From NCBI GenBank assembly GCA_964507105.1, contig CAZDOR010000005.1, positions 1-37,965 on the forward strand: 37,965 nt of DNA, given 5' to 3'. This stretch comes from PWPS01 sp964507105. Its GTDB lineage: Bacteria; Patescibacteriota; Minisyncoccia; Minisyncoccales; PWPS01. The translations under genes and the position numbers were made by a program. This document shows, one piece after another, positions 7,587 to 16,064 of the stretch (the stretch's first letter is position 1; every line of letters starts with the position of its first letter). The notes under the pieces are model-generated. The model made no database searches. It saw only the letters and a list, made by a program, of their open reading frames with translations, and was not told the origin of the DNA.

Positions 7587-9281
7587 ATGAGCAAAAGTAA
7601 TACAGGCACAATAACAAAAGTTTCGGGACCACTGGTTGTGGCCAAAGGCATGGAAGGAGCTTCTATTTACGAGGTGGTAAAAGTAGGTAAGGAAGGATTG
7701 GCCGGGGAGATTATAGAGATGAGAGAAGGCGAAGCTTCAATTCAGGTTTATGAAGAGACTTCCGGGGTCGGACCGGGAGAAATTGTAGAACGAACCGGAA
7801 AACAACTTTCCGTGAAGCTTGGTCCGGGTCTTTTGACTTCAATTTATGATGGAATTCAACGGCCTCTCGATGCTATTGCTGATAAGGAGGGTGATTTCAT
7901 TCCCAGAGGAGTCGAGGTTCCGGCTCTTGATGAATCTAAAAAATGGGATTTTGAACCGAAAGTGAAGAAGGGCGAGAAAGTGACAGCCGGACGGGTTTTA
8001 GGCATCGTGGAAGAAACCAAAACCATTACTCACAAGGTAATGGTTCCTCCCGGCCTGGAGGGAGAATTGGTCTCCATTGAAAAGGGATCTTTTAACGTAA
8101 CCGAAACTGTTGCTGAAATTAAAACGGAAAATGGCAAAAAAGAGATTAAAATGGCTCACGACTGGCCGATTAGAAGCCCCAGACCGACCGATAAAAAATT
8201 ACTTCCATCGACTCCACTTGTTACCGGGCAAAGAGTGATTGATACATTTTTTCCGGTTGCAAAAGGTGGTGCGGCAAGTGTCCCGGGGCCGTTCGGATCC
8301 GGAAAAACCGTTATTCAGCACCAACTTGCCAAATGGTCGGATGCGGATGTGATTATCTTCATAGGATGTGGTGAGCGTGGTAATGAAATGACCGAAGTAC
8401 TTCAAGAGTTTCCCGAACTCGAAGACCCCAAAACGGGTAATCCGTTAATGGAAAGAACCGTTCTTATTGCTAATACTTCCAACATGCCGGTAGCCGCCAG
8501 AGAAGCCAGTGTCTATACTGGAATTACAATTGCCGAATACTTCAGAGACATGGGGCTTGATGTTGCACTCATGGCCGATTCTACGAGTAGATGGGCCGAA
8601 GCTTTAAGAGAAATGTCGGCAAGATTGGAGGAAATGCCGGGTGAAGAAGGTTACCCCGCATACTTGGGATCCAGAATTGCCGCCTTTTATGAAAGAGCCG
8701 GACAAGTTAAGTGCTTAGGCAAGAACGAAGAGGGTTCGCTCACCGTAATCGGAGCGGTTTCTCCTCCCGGAGGTGATCTTTCCGAGCCGGTTACTCAGAA
8801 TACGTTAAGAACAACAAAAGTTTTTTGGAGTCTCGATGATGAGCTGGCCAACGCAAGACACTTTCCTGCAATCGATTGGCTCAGCAGTTACTCACTTTAC
8901 ACCGAAGATTTATCTGATTATTTAAATAAAGAGGTCGGTAAGAACTTTATAAAAAACAGAAAAGAGGCGATGAAAATTTTATCCAAGGAAGAAGAGTTGG
9001 AGGAAATTGTCAGACTGGTGGGATTCGAAGCTCTTTCCGGAAAAGATAAGCTTGTCATGGAAACCGCCAAACTTTTAAGAGAGGATTTTTTAATGCAAAA
9101 TGCTTTTGATGATATAGATACCTATTCATCTCTTGAAAAGCAATCCGATATGCTCGGTGCGATTATGGACTTTCATGCAAAAGGGAGGAAAATGATCGAA
9201 GACGGTGAAGATGTAAAAAAGGTTTTGAATATGGATGAAAGAAAAAAAGTTTCCGAGATAAAATTTAAAGAAGAAAATTAG
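7587..9281 (+). CDS. ntpA: V-type ATPase catalytic subunit A
   Basis: This 564-aa protein is the ATP-hydrolysing subunit. The P-loop GPFGSGKT is at residues 234-241 and is followed by the catalytic glutamate in GCGERGNEM. The A-specific 'non-homologous region' between the N-terminal barrel and the P-loop is present (around residues 110-195), which separates it from F-type beta subunits. The ALMADSTSRWAEALRE segment is the conserved Walker B region. Length is about 25 aa below the usual 590. Three A and three B subunits form the head. No Shine-Dalgarno sequence is seen before the ATG; a 22-nt gap follows the F gene. Confidence 0.98.
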   Translation: MSKSNTGTITKVSGPLVVAKGMEGASIYEVVKVGKEGLAGEIIEMREGEASIQVYEETSGVGPGEIVERTGKQLSVKLGPGLLTSIYDGIQRPLDAIADKEGDFIPRGVEVPALDESKKWDFEPKVKKGEKVTAGRVLGIVEETKTITHKVMVPPGLEGELVSIEKGSFNVTETVAEIKTENGKKEIKMAHDWPIRSPRPTDKKLLPSTPLVTGQRVIDTFFPVAKGGAASVPGPFGSGKTVIQHQLAKWSDADVIIFIGCGERGNEMTEVLQEFPELEDPKTGNPLMERTVLIANTSNMPVAAREASVYTGITIAEYFRDMGLDVALMADSTSRWAEALREMSARLEEMPGEEGYPAYLGSRIAAFYERAGQVKCLGKNEEGSLTVIGAVSPPGGDLSEPVTQNTLRTTKVFWSLDDELANARHFPAIDWLSSYSLYTEDLSDYLNKEVGKNFIKNRKEAMKILSKEEELEEIVRLVGFEALSGKDKLVMETAKLLREDFLMQNAFDDIDTYSSLEKQSDMLGAIMDFHAKGRKMIEDGEDVKKVLNMDERKKVSEIKFKEEN

Positions 9282-9299
9282 AAATAAAACAAAAATACT

Positions 9300-10670
9300 A
9301 TGCCGGTAAAATACAAAGGATTAAAAGAAATTGTCGGTTCCCTTGTTCTGGTTGACGATGTTAAGAAGGTCAGCTATGAAGAAATGGTTAAGATTAATAC
9401 TGTTGAGGGAGAAGAGAGACTGGGGAGAGTTTTGGAAGCTTCCGAGGGCAAGGCCCTGGTTCAAATGTTTGAAGAAACCAGAGGAATGGAACTCGAAGAG
9501 GCGGAGGCCGTCTTTCTGGGAGAAACCATGAAGCTCGACGTAAGCATGGATATGATGGGAAGAGTTTTTGACGGGGCGGCCAATCCTCTCGATGGGCACC
9601 CGAAACCAATTGCCGATAAATCAGTTGACATTAACGGTTCGCCGATGAATCCGTTTTCCAGAGAATTTCCCGATGATTTTTTGCAGACCGGAATTTCAGC
9701 TATCGACGGACTCAATACTTTGGTTCGTGGTCAAAAGCTCCCGATTTTTTCCGGAGCCGGATTGCCACACTCCAAGATTGCTACCCAAATTGCCAGACAG
9801 GCAAAAATGGAGGGAGATTTTTCGGTTGTTTTCGGAGCGATGGGAATTACTTTTGAAGAATCACAATTTTTTGTAAATGAACTGGAGAAAACCGGAGCTT
9901 TGGATAGAGCTATTTTATTCCTCAATACGGCCGATGACCCGGTTATTGAAAGAATAACTCTACCACGAATGGCACTTACCGCTGCCGAGTATTTGGCTTT
10001 TGAAAAAGGAAGAGACGTTCTCGTTATTCTTACCGACATGACTAATTATTGTGAGGCGCTTCGTGAAATTTCCGCAGCAAGGAAGGAGGTCCCCGGAAGA
10101 AGAGGATATCCCGGTTACCTCTATACCGATTTGGCAAGTATTTATGAAAGGGCGGGAATGATTAAAGATAAACCCGGATCGGTTACTCAAATTCCGATTT
10201 TAACTATGCCGGAAGACGACAAGACTCACCCGATTCCGGATTTAACCGGATATATTACCGAAGGACAGATCATGGTTGATAGAAGTCTTCATCAATCGGG
10301 AATTTATCCCCCGATAAATGTGCTTCCGAGTCTTTCCAGATTAAAGGACGAAGGGGTGGGGGAAGAAAAAACCAGAGATGATCATGACGGTCTTTCAAAT
10401 CAACTTTTTGCCGCTTACGCCAAAGGGCAAGAAGTTAAAGAACTCGCCACAATTTTGGGTGAGTCGGCCCTATCCGACACTGATAAATCCTACTTGGAGT
10501 TCAATGACCTCTTTGAGGAGAAATTTTTATCGCAAGATGAGACGGAAAACAGAGAAATAGAAGAAACTTTGGATATCGGATGGGAAGTTTTGCGTGTATT
10601 GCCCAGGGAAGAGCTTAAAAGAATAAAAGACGATAAAATAGAAAAATATTTAGATGAAAAAGAAAATTAA
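9300..10670 (+). CDS. ntpB: V-type ATPase subunit B (regulatory, nucleotide-binding)
   Basis: This 456-aa protein is the non-catalytic head subunit. It lacks a Walker A lysine motif: the equivalent position reads FSGAGLPHSKIA, which is diagnostic for subunit B. The downstream motifs LTDMTNYCEALREIS and GYLYTDLASIYERAG are typical of the family, as is the ending region rich in charged residues. It contributes residues to the interface sites of the A3B3 head and binds the peripheral stalk. The start codon lies 18 nt after the A stop and the end overlaps subunit D by 17 nt. Confidence 0.97.
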   Translation: MPVKYKGLKEIVGSLVLVDDVKKVSYEEMVKINTVEGEERLGRVLEASEGKALVQMFEETRGMELEEAEAVFLGETMKLDVSMDMMGRVFDGAANPLDGHPKPIADKSVDINGSPMNPFSREFPDDFLQTGISAIDGLNTLVRGQKLPIFSGAGLPHSKIATQIARQAKMEGDFSVVFGAMGITFEESQFFVNELEKTGALDRAILFLNTADDPVIERITLPRMALTAAEYLAFEKGRDVLVILTDMTNYCEALREISAARKEVPGRRGYPGYLYTDLASIYERAGMIKDKPGSVTQIPILTMPEDDKTHPIPDLTGYITEGQIMVDRSLHQSGIYPPINVLPSLSRLKDEGVGEEKTRDDHDGLSNQLFAAYAKGQEVKELATILGESALSDTDKSYLEFNDLFEEKFLSQDETENREIEETLDIGWEVLRVLPREELKRIKDDKIEKYLDEKEN

Positions 10671-11271
10671 TCCGACAAGGCAAGAGCTTTTAAAGCTTAA
10701 AAAGAAAAGGGAAGTTGCTGAGTCCGGGCACAGACTCTTGAAAAATAAGCTGGACAGCTTGATTCAGGAATTTCTTTCTCATGTTAAAGAATTGCAAGAG
10801 ATAAGAAGTGATATCGAAGAGAATACTCCGGATATGCTCATGGACTATCTGAAAGCCGAGAATAATCTGGGAAGAAATGAAATTGATGCCTTGGCTGCTC
10901 ATATTCCGGATGCCGAGCTCGAAAAACAAGAAAAAAACATAATGGGAGTCAGAGTAGAGGAGTACCGATTCTTGAACAAGGAGGAGATAAGTGAAACTCC
11001 GTTCAGCAAAAAGGCGGGTGACTATAATTTGGAGAAGGCGCAAAAAAAGGCCTTTGAGGTTTTGGATTCGATTATCGAATATGCCACTTTGGAACAAAAA
11101 ATCAAGCTTTTGGCGAAAGAGATTGAAGCTACCAGAAGAAGAGTCAATTCTTTGGAGCACGTTTATATTCCCGAAATAGAAGAAGCTCAAAAATATATCA
11201 CTCAAAAATTGGAAGAAAAAGAACGGTTCGAGCGAACCGTTCTAATGAAATTGAAAGATTTTTTAAATTAA
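10654..11271 (+). CDS. ntpD: V-type ATPase subunit D (rotor shaft)
   Basis: This 205-aa protein forms the antiparallel coiled-coil shaft turning inside the head. Its start, INPTRQELLKLKKKREVAE, closely fits the family signature (N-x-T-r-x-x-L-l-x-L-k-x-x-l-x-x-A), and the C-terminal part holds RRRVNSLEHVYIPEI, matching the strongly conserved RRVNALE..iiP. It is the last gene of the operon and is followed by a terminator. The nine subunits make a complete enzyme. The coding sequence holds a perfect inverted repeat near its end (listed separately). Confidence 0.97.
   Translation: MKKKINPTRQELLKLKKKREVAESGHRLLKNKLDSLIQEFLSHVKELQEIRSDIEENTPDMLMDYLKAENNLGRNEIDALAAHIPDAELEKQEKNIMGVRVEEYRFLNKEEISETPFSKKAGDYNLEKAQKKAFEVLDSIIEYATLEQKIKLLAKEIEATRRRVNSLEHVYIPEIEEAQKYITQKLEEKERFERTVLMKLKDFLN
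11221..11242. repeat. perfect 22-bp inverted repeat inside ntpD
   Basis: The 10-nt arm GAACGGTTCG is followed by a 2-nt centre (AG) and its exact reverse complement. It encodes ERFERTV, near the C-terminus of subunit D. It has no T-run, so it is not a classic terminator; it could protect or process the 3' end of the operon mRNA, or bind a protein. It lies 60 nt upstream of the terminator. Confidence 0.6.
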
Positions 11272-11300
11272 AGTTGTTTCCCGTTTTTAATTTCCAACTT

Positions 11301-11325
11301 TCCCCGGATCGGGGATTTTTTATTT
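11301..11325 (+). terminator. rho-independent terminator of the V-ATPase operon
   Basis: The stem TCCCCG (11301-11306) pairs with CGGGGA (11310-11315) around a GAT loop and is followed by TTTTTATTT. The T-run overlaps the stop codon of the opposing 988-aa gene. A weaker upstream pairing, AAAGTTG (11270-11276) with CAACTTT (11295-11301), begins at the subunit D stop. Confidence 0.85.
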
Positions 11326-14286
11326 GCCGTACAAAATCAAGTTCCTTATTTGATCTTTCAAAGCGTTTCTTCTTGCATTGTAGCGAGTGCTATCGGAAGC
11401 ATTTCTGACTTCTTCCGTTAGATTTTCCATAATCCTGATTACATCTTGTTTTGGTGGATGTTCTCCGCCGAAATCGATCGGTTCTTCAAAAGCTTCCGTT
11501 TCCGCCCAGTCGACGAGTTCTTCCGGAGTCACATCGCCGGATTCCAAAACGCTGATTATATCCGACTCTATTAGGATTCCGTTAACTTCTTTACCGAATT
11601 GATTTTGGAATCGATCTTCGAAGGCTTCGAAAAATGCCCAGCGATCTTGTCGGGTAAGCGTTCCTTCCGATTGATAAATTTCTCTGGATGATGTTTCCGA
11701 TTCGGATATCGTTTCTTCCGCCTCTCCGGTGGACTCGGCTGCCGTTTCTCCCGAAGCTTCGGCTGCCGCTTCCGGCTCTGTGCCCAGAACGGGCTCAATT
11801 ACTTCACCGGCTTCTTCCTCCAAAACTTCGGCTCTTTCCTTTATTATTTCTTTTATCTCTTCGGTGCTCATATTCTTTCTTTCCGCTATTTCTTCCAGAA
11901 GAACCTCGTTTTCGGAGTCCAAAAGAGCTTCGTATTGACCGAGATTGAGATCTTCGGACTCCATTCTTTCCACCCAATCCTGAACTATTCTCTCTTGTTC
12001 CGCCGATAATTCTTGAGATGCCTCGCCGGCTTCGGAGCTTATTGTTTCTTCGTAGCCTTCTATTATCATCTCTTCCATTTCTTCGGGGCTAACTCCTTCC
12101 ACCTCTGCCAGGTTTTCAATCCATATCTCTTTTTCATTTCCGGCCATGAAATCGAAATGGGCTTCGTTCAGATTACCCTCTTTGAGATCCTCGAGCCAAG
12201 TTTCCATTCCTTCCAGTTGGGTTTCCGTTACTGATACTTGCTCGGCAATCATCTCCTCGGTCAAGCCCGCCTCTTCAACTGTGATCTTGTCTATTAATTC
12301 CGGTGTCAATTTTGTTTCCGGATTATTTTGAGCGAATTCTTTTATTTTTTCATTATTTTCCAGTATCTCGGCCACCTCTTCCGATGAAAGGTCGGTAGCT
12401 TCCGCCAATATTTTTTCCAATTCACCATTTTCGAAGAGTATTTCAAAGTTTATTTTATGCTCACTTTCCGCAAAAAGATGATCTATAGTTTCTCCTTCTG
12501 CCAAATCCAGCCCGAATGATTCCGCATCGGCCTCCATCAAGGTGGTGATGTAATCTATAATGTATGTTTTTTGAGCTTCGCTCAAGTTTATTTCTTTCAT
12601 TTCTTCTCCCCAGTTCTCATATAAAAATTCTTCGGTCAGCGACCATGCGCTATCTCCTTGTTCCACGACATATTCCGTTTCCACTGCTGATATTTCGGAA
12701 AGTGTCTCCACCGTTGTTTCTTCAGCAGCCGCAGTCAAGGCGGATAATTCTACTCCCAAATTGGATGCTTCCGTCGAAGAATCCACAAACCCTTCTATTG
12801 TCTCCCGCAATGACTCGAATCCGTCTTGGATTATTTCCGTCTGCCAAACGTAATCGGCGACTCCACCGATTGCTCCGCACAAGGCGGCTGATTTCATCAC
12901 TTCTTTCGCCCAGCTTTCGTTTCTTTGTTTTAGTTTGCCCGAAAGTCCGGATTCCGCTTCCGTTATTTTTTTCTCCAGGGTTTCCGAACTTTCTTCTTCC
13001 ACTGTTTTCAATAGATTGGAAAGTAATTCATCGTTAATTTCTTCGCCCGGAATACTTTTTATTTCTCTTAATTGTTCGTCTTTCTTTTCCATCAGCTCTT
13101 CCGCCAAATCTTTAACGCTTACCTCCGATGATCTTTTTTTCAGCTCCACTGATGAATATCTGAATTGATCTTCGGCCATCTCTTTCATCTTTTTTTGTTC
13201 TTTTATCTTTGCGGAAACTTCTCTTCTTTCCTTTTGAAAAAACCAAACTCCTTCTTTCTTCAATTCGCTCTTTTGCTTATTCAATTCGGCTATGCGGGCC
13301 TTGATTATCGATATTTCCGAATCCATATTTTCCATCTTCTCTTTTATAATCTCCTCCGGGCTTTTCTCTTCTTCTTCTATTTTTTCGTCCAGCTCCTCCT
13401 TAAAAGAGGTGAACTGTTTTGATTCGTTGTATGCTTCGTAGGCGTAAGATCCGGCTTTCAGCCCTACTCCCGCAATCGCTCCGCCTACGACACCTCCACC
13501 GGCGGTTTTTAACACGTCGGCGAAAGGAACCGTGTCCGGAAACCTTTTTATTATCTGTTTTAAAGTTACGGCACCACCGATGCCGGCTCCCAAATGTTTT
13601 ATTTTTCCCCACAACCTGCTTTCTTCCAGTATTTTTCTGTTTTTCGTTCCCAAGGTTTCCGATTCCAAGTGATCGAGAAGTTCTTGCCGTAATTCTTCTT
13701 CGGTTTTTCGCTCTTCCTCCTCTTTCGAGACTTCTTCTTCCGTTGCTTTTTCTTCAATTTCCTCCTTTGTTAGTTTTTCTTTCAACTCCTCCAACTCTTT
13801 CTTTTTTTTCTTTATCTTTTCTCTGTCTTTTCCGCCTTCGTATTCCGAAAACAGTTTTTCCAGCTCCTCTTTCTTTTTGGCTATTTCCTTTTTCGTTTTT
13901 TTTACTTCCACTTTTTCTTTCCTTGTTTCCTTTTCCGGATCTTCGTTATTTTCTTTTTTTCTTTCAGTTTCGCCCCTCTCTTCTTTCTCCGTTTCTTCGC
14001 TCCATCCTTGTTTTATCTCTTCGATTTCTTCCTTTATCTCTTCCATCTCCTTTTTTAAGGGAGCTATTTTTTGTTCCACTTCCTTTTTGTATTTTTCATT
14101 TTCCTTTTTTAATTCTTGCAGCTGTTCGTTGGTTACATGCAACCTTCCTTCTTTTGAAAATTTCATTTCTTCATCTCGATTTCTGGCTCCGTCTTTTCGA
14201 AGCTCTTTTGAAAATTTTTCCCGGGATTTTTTTATTTCTTTTTCGTCGGAATTATTTTTATCTTTTTCCATTGGGTTTGTTTCCAT
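11320..14286 (-). CDS. giant Glu/Lys-rich coiled-coil protein with LysM-like motif
   Basis: I recognise no family for the whole 988-aa protein. Residues 1-215 and 295-450 are predicted coiled coil rich in Glu and Lys. Two Gly/Ala-rich hydrophobic stretches, about 232-285 and 463-482, could contact a membrane. Near residue 538 the sequence EYVVEQGDSAWSLTEEF matches the start of a LysM peptidoglycan-binding motif, followed by a helix and an INFEIL strand. Two degenerate 60-aa repeats (about 688-745 and 762-820) share a W[LV]E, LN and SxEE[MI] pattern. A low-complexity Glu/Ala/Ser linker (828-866) precedes a helical tail. No signal peptide is seen. It is encoded 12 nt after the 106-aa gene and probably shares its promoter. 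A scaffold or cell-surface role is only inference. Confidence 0.85.
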   Translation of the reverse strand: METNPMEKDKNNSDEKEIKKSREKFSKELRKDGARNRDEEMKFSKEGRLHVTNEQLQELKKENEKYKKEVEQKIAPLKKEMEEIKEEIEEIKQGWSEETEKEERGETERKKENNEDPEKETRKEKVEVKKTKKEIAKKKEELEKLFSEYEGGKDREKIKKKKKELEELKEKLTKEEIEEKATEEEVSKEEEERKTEEELRQELLDHLESETLGTKNRKILEESRLWGKIKHLGAGIGGAVTLKQIIKRFPDTVPFADVLKTAGGGVVGGAIAGVGLKAGSYAYEAYNESKQFTSFKEELDEKIEEEEKSPEEIIKEKMENMDSEISIIKARIAELNKQKSELKKEGVWFFQKERREVSAKIKEQKKMKEMAEDQFRYSSVELKKRSSEVSVKDLAEELMEKKDEQLREIKSIPGEEINDELLSNLLKTVEEESSETLEKKITEAESGLSGKLKQRNESWAKEVMKSAALCGAIGGVADYVWQTEIIQDGFESLRETIEGFVDSSTEASNLGVELSALTAAAEETTVETLSEISAVETEYVVEQGDSAWSLTEEFLYENWGEEMKEINLSEAQKTYIIDYITTLMEADAESFGLDLAEGETIDHLFAESEHKINFEILFENGELEKILAEATDLSSEEVAEILENNEKIKEFAQNNPETKLTPELIDKITVEEAGLTEEMIAEQVSVTETQLEGMETWLEDLKEGNLNEAHFDFMAGNEKEIWIENLAEVEGVSPEEMEEMIIEGYEETISSEAGEASQELSAEQERIVQDWVERMESEDLNLGQYEALLDSENEVLLEEIAERKNMSTEEIKEIIKERAEVLEEEAGEVIEPVLGTEPEAAAEASGETAAESTGEAEETISESETSSREIYQSEGTLTRQDRWAFFEAFEDRFQNQFGKEVNGILIESDIISVLESGDVTPEELVDWAETEAFEEPIDFGGEHPPKQDVIRIMENLTEEVRNASDSTRYNARRNALKDQIRNLILYGK

Positions 14287-14298
14287 GATTATTAGTTT

Positions 14299-14619
14299 TT
14301 AATTGGTTCCCAGGGATTTGAAGCGGTCCACTTCTCGAGTTAATCTTTTTTCCAGGTCGTCGGCCAACTCCGGATCGGAAGTGGTGAATTCTCCCAACTT
14401 TTGATAGGCCTCTTCCGGAGATTCTTTCAGTAAATTGTTTAATTTTTTCGCCTCGTATTCGGAGAGCCGGTTTACGAAAGTTTCCAAAACCAATTTTTCC
14501 AAATGACTTTCTATTTTTAATCTCATCTGCTCTTTTTCTTCATCGGATAGTGAGGCGTAGGAAGGAGAGTTTAAAATTTCCTCCACTTTTTCGAGTATGT
14601 AATTATCTACATTTTTCAT
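14299..14619 (-). CDS. small helical protein of unknown function
   Basis: This 106-aa all-helical acidic protein resembles the small DUF5663-like proteins common in CPR genomes (pattern: helix, LSDEEKEQM, helix, R-L-S-E-Y-E-A-K-K-L-N-N-L-L). That likeness is from memory and not certain. It has no cysteines, membrane segments or catalytic motifs. It is the first gene of a two-gene minus-strand unit with the 988-aa coiled-coil protein 12 nt downstream, so it may assist or bind it. A clear promoter lies 22 nt upstream of its ATG. There is no Shine-Dalgarno sequence. Confidence 0.75.
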   Translation of the reverse strand: MKNVDNYILEKVEEILNSPSYASLSDEEKEQMRLKIESHLEKLVLETFVNRLSEYEAKKLNNLLKESPEEAYQKLGEFTTSDPELADDLEKRLTREVDRFKSLGTN

Positions 14620-14640
14620 ATTTTTTTGTATTATTAAGTA

Positions 14641-14669
14641 ATTATATATTGTATTTATTTAACTATCAA
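14641..14669 (-). promoter_or_regulatory. promoter of the 106-aa/988-aa gene pair
   Basis: On the minus strand, TTGATA (complement of 14664-14669), a 17-nt spacer and a perfect TATAAT (complement of 14641-14646). Transcription would start near 14634, about 15 nt before the ATG. Confidence 0.7.
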
Positions 14670-14725
14670 ACGGTTAGCATTTTTTTCTTAATTTTGATAT
14701 TATTAACTAAATTAAAAATAAAAAG

Positions 14726-15715
14726 ATGAATTTAAGGTTAGTTAAGATATTTTTGCCATTGGATAGGAAAACTAAGGCGGATGAGATATTGAGAAAGTCA
14801 TCAATAGATGAGTTTTGGCATGATCGAATATCGGATAAAAAGACTCTGATTAGAGCTTTAGTGATTGCTGAAGAAATAGAGGGCTTTTTAGACGAACTTG
14901 AAGGTGAATTTTCAGAAGTAGAGGGTTTCAGAACGGTAATACTTCCGGTAGAAGCATCAATTCCCAGATTCCAAGAAGAGGAAAAAGAAAAAGAGAAGAA
15001 AAATGGAGAAAAAAGCCCGGAAAGAATAAATAGGGAAGAACTTTTTTATCATATTTCTGCAAATGCAGAATTTAGTTGGACATATATAGTTTTAATAATT
15101 TTAGCTTCAATAGTTGGTGCCATAGGATTAGTTAAGAGCAATATTCCAATGATTGTAGGTGCAATGATTATCGCACCTCTTTTAGGACCTTCCGCAGGGC
15201 TTTCGTTGGGGACTATTTTAGGTGACTTTAAGCTTACTTTTGAGTCGGTAAAAACCTTGACAGTGGGAGTTTTAGCCAGTTTGGTTTTCTCAATTTTAAT
15301 AGGTATTATTTTCAATGTTGATCCGCAAACTCCTGAGATTGCAATGAGAACGATGGCCGATTTTGGAGATATTATTGTTTCTTTATCTTCCGGAGTAGTC
15401 GGGGCTTTATCTTTTACTACCGGAACACTTACAGCTTTGGCCGGGGTTATGGTGGCTATTTCACTTTTACCGCCGCTTGTAGCTACGGGAATGCTTTTGG
15501 GGGCCGGATTTTTCGAACTTGCTCAAGGAGCATTCCTTCTCTTTATAATCAATCTTGTAGCTGTCAATTTAGCCGGAGTGGTAACTTTTCTTCTTCAAAA
15601 GATATCACCCAGAACTAAGTGGCAAAATCTCAAGGCTAAATTTTTAACCGGGTTGGCCATATTTATCTGGCTAATATTTCTTTTTATTTCCATCTTTCTA
15701 ATAACCTTAAAATAG
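14726..15715 (+). CDS. DUF389 family membrane protein
   Basis: This 329-aa protein has a hydrophilic N-terminal domain (about 110 aa) and six or so membrane helices. The motif MIVGAMIIAPLLGPSAGLSLG (about residues 141-161) is the DUF389 / TIGR00341 signature, and a second Gly-rich helix pair around FTTGTLTALAGVMVAISLLPPL is also typical. The function of the family is unknown. The start is ATG at 14726; a weak promoter (TTAGCA at 14674-14679, TATTAT at 14698-14703) is possible in the AT-rich divergent spacer. It stands alone between the minus-strand pair and a 67-aa membrane protein that has its own promoter. Confidence 0.9.
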   Translation: MNLRLVKIFLPLDRKTKADEILRKSSIDEFWHDRISDKKTLIRALVIAEEIEGFLDELEGEFSEVEGFRTVILPVEASIPRFQEEEKEKEKKNGEKSPERINREELFYHISANAEFSWTYIVLIILASIVGAIGLVKSNIPMIVGAMIIAPLLGPSAGLSLGTILGDFKLTFESVKTLTVGVLASLVFSILIGIIFNVDPQTPEIAMRTMADFGDIIVSLSSGVVGALSFTTGTLTALAGVMVAISLLPPLVATGMLLGAGFFELAQGAFLLFIINLVAVNLAGVVTFLLQKISPRTKWQNLKAKFLTGLAIFIWLIFLFISIFLITLK

Positions 15716-15722
15716 CACATAC

Positions 15723-15751
15723 TTGACATAAATAAATAATTATTATATAGT
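15723..15751 (+). promoter_or_regulatory. promoter of the 67-aa membrane protein gene
   Basis: A perfect TTGACA at 15723-15728, a 17-nt spacer and TATAGT at 15746-15751. It starts 7 nt after the stop of the DUF389 gene, so the small gene is probably transcribed separately. Confidence 0.65.
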
Positions 15752-15775
15752 AAAGCAACAAAAGGAGGGATTCAA

Positions 15776-15979
15776 ATGAGAAAATTGATAGGATTGGGAA
15801 TAGTTGTCTTTCTTGCAGTGGTGGCAACCGTTCCCGGTTGGAGCTTGATAGGCTTTTCTCAGTCTTTGGCTAAAAACCAACAAGTGGTTGACTACATATT
15901 CTATTTTATAACCATAGTAGTCGTCACTTTGTTGGTAGTGGCAGTATACAAACTGCTTCTGGAAGATGATAAAGACTAA
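15776..15979 (+). CDS. small two-helix membrane protein, unknown
   Basis: This 67-aa protein has two hydrophobic helices (about residues 4-28 and 38-61), a short loop (SQSLAKNQQ) and an acidic tail (EDDKD). I recognise no family. The reading frame is strongly supported by a perfect promoter, a strong Shine-Dalgarno AAAGGAGGG ending 5 nt before the ATG, and a strong terminator right after the stop. That ribosome site is unusual here: nearly all other genes in the window lack one. The small size, high-expression signals and position beside topA are all that can be said; it may be a membrane-stress or holin-like protein, but nothing proves it. Confidence 0.8.
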   Translation: MRKLIGLGIVVFLAVVATVPGWSLIGFSQSLAKNQQVVDYIFYFITIVVVTLLVVAVYKLLLEDDKD

Positions 15980-15988
15980 AATCTCGAT

Positions 15989-16017
15989 GAGCCGCAAAAT
16001 GCGGCTCTTTTTTATTT
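15989..16017 (+). terminator. rho-independent terminator
   Basis: GAGCCGC (15989-15995) pairs with GCGGCTC (16001-16007) around AAAAT, and a T-rich tail follows to 16017. It ends the 67-aa gene and lies directly beside the opposing topA terminator. Confidence 0.92.
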
Positions 16018-16036
16018 AAAAAACCGCCCGAAGGCG
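16018..16036 (-). terminator. rho-independent terminator of topA
   Basis: On the minus strand, CCGCC and GGCGG (complements of 16032-16036 and 16023-16027) flank a TTCG loop, followed by a T-run (complement of the A-run at 16018-16022). It starts about 30 nt after the topA stop. Confidence 0.8.
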
Positions 16037-16064
16037 GCTTTGGTCAACAGGCAATGACTTGCGG

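Noticed and set aside
13419..14288. 289-codon open frame on the plus strand rich in Leu, Arg, Phe and Pro
   Set aside because: It lies entirely opposite the start of the 988-aa coiled-coil gene. Its odd composition is the mirror of Glu/Lys codons and it has no family motif or promoter.
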